Shown here piece after piece: positions 5,156 to 5,630 of a stretch of DNA of 5,630 nucleotides (positions are counted from its first letter, which is position 1; each line of letters opens with the position of its first letter). The translations under genes and the position numbers were made by a program. This DNA is from Pirellulales bacterium (GTDB lineage: Bacteria > Planctomycetota > Planctomycetia > Pirellulales > JALHLM01). The stretch spans positions 1-5,630 of the forward strand of contig JALHLM010000389.1 of assembly GCA_022844585.1 (NCBI GenBank). The letters run 5' to 3'. The notes beneath the pieces were generated by a model. The model was not told the origin of the DNA. It was given only the letters and a program-made list of their open reading frames with translations, and made no database searches.

Positions 5156-5630
5156 ATGACTGAGACTCTGAAAATCACTGATCTGCATGTGTCCGTCGCT
5201 GATAAGCCGATTCTGCGCGGCGTCGATCTGGAACTTCGCCGCGGCGAAACTCACGCCCTGATGGGCCCGAACGGCTCGGGCAAGAGTACGCTCGGCTACG
5301 CCATCATGGGCCACCCGGGCTACGAGATCACGTCCGGCACGATCACGCTCAACGGACAAGATCTGCTCGCGATGGAACCGAACGATCGCGCCAAAGCCGG
5401 CGTGTTTCTGGCGTTCCAACGGCCGATGTCGATCCCGGGCGTGAAGGTCTCTGACTTCCTGCGCCACGCGACGACCAACGTCCGCCGCCCCGATCGTAAG
5501 GAAGGCGAAGAACTGATTCCGATGCGCGAGTTCCGCAAGGAGCTCAAGGAAAAGATGGAACAACTGCGGATCGATCCGGAGTTCGCGCGGCGCTACGTCA
5601 ACGACGGTTTCTCCGGCGGCGAAATGAAAC
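5156..5630 (+). CDS. sufC: Fe-S cluster assembly ATPase SufC (partial, 5' part)
   Basis: The first 158 residues are present and the gene runs off the window. SufC is the cytoplasmic ABC-type ATPase that works with SufB and SufD to build Fe-S clusters on the scaffold. Visible motifs are Walker A GPNGSGKST (37-45), the Q-loop region FLAFQRPMSIPGV with the SufC-typical FQRP, and the start of the ABC signature at the very end, FSGGEMK. The family continues with KR and then Walker B, beyond the edge. YAIMGHPGYEITSGTI after Walker A is also typical of SufC. The ATG at 5156 gives the expected N-terminus (LKITDLHVSV); no purine-rich ribosome site precedes it. sufB and sufD would be expected downstream. 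Confidence 0.93.
   Translation, partial: MTETLKITDLHVSVADKPILRGVDLELRRGETHALMGPNGSGKSTLGYAIMGHPGYEITSGTITLNGQDLLAMEPNDRAKAGVFLAFQRPMSIPGVKVSDFLRHATTNVRRPDRKEGEELIPMREFRKELKEKMEQLRIDPEFARRYVNDGFSGGEMK

Noticed and set aside
1..5630. CRISPR array, tRNA, rRNA, riboswitch
   Set aside because: No regularly spaced direct repeats, cloverleaf, or recognisable riboswitch core was seen; the repeats present are few and palindromic.

Overview
The window looks like part of a moderately high-GC bacterial chromosome, most likely a planctomycete of the Pirellulales type. That placement is an inference. It rests on the small two-CxxC zinc-ribbon membrane protein, the resemblance of the uncharacterised minus-strand proteins to planctomycete hypotheticals as I remember them, and the sufR-type regulator beside sufC. 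No rRNA or marker gene is present to prove it.

Layout. Positions 1-105 hold the last 34 codons of a glycogen branching enzyme (glgB, plus strand). Four genes on the minus strand follow. A lower-GC gene (287-1231) encodes a 314-residue PD-(D/E)XK nuclease of the NucS/DUF91 type. Three closely spaced genes of unknown function lie further right (1442-2473, 2494-2979, 3022-3381). Read in their own direction they run: a 119-residue protein, a 161-residue zinc-ribbon/single-TM protein, then a 343-residue protein. A non-coding stretch of about 400 bp (3382-3785) separates them from a plus-strand iron-sulfur locus: a SufR-type regulator (3786-4400), nuoB (4419-5057) and the start of sufC (5156 to the window edge).

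Fe-S locus. The sufR product has a winged-helix N-terminus and a C-terminal cysteine cluster expected to hold an Fe-S cluster. Just upstream lies a perfect 9+9 bp inverted repeat (3720-3745) that overlaps the -35 element of the best promoter, which is the layout expected of an autorepressed sufR. nuoB follows 18 bp behind sufR, and sufC comes about 100 bp later. The Fe-S sensor may therefore control a complex I Fe-S subunit as well as the SUF ATPase. A lone nuoB between sufR and sufC is unusual.

Nuclease cassette. The nuclease gene lies between two perfect 16-bp inverted repeats (115-130 and 1430-1445), with GGAGC just outside each end. The 9-mer GTCAGGCAC occurs four times as two inverted pairs, one pair on each side of the gene, spanning 85 and 86 bp. 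Together with the lower GC this suggests a defence nuclease on a small repeat-bounded insertion, or one trapped between two REP-like palindromic elements. The right repeat supplies the stop codon of the neighbouring 343-residue gene. This cassette and the SufR operator/nuoB arrangement are the most interesting parts of the window.
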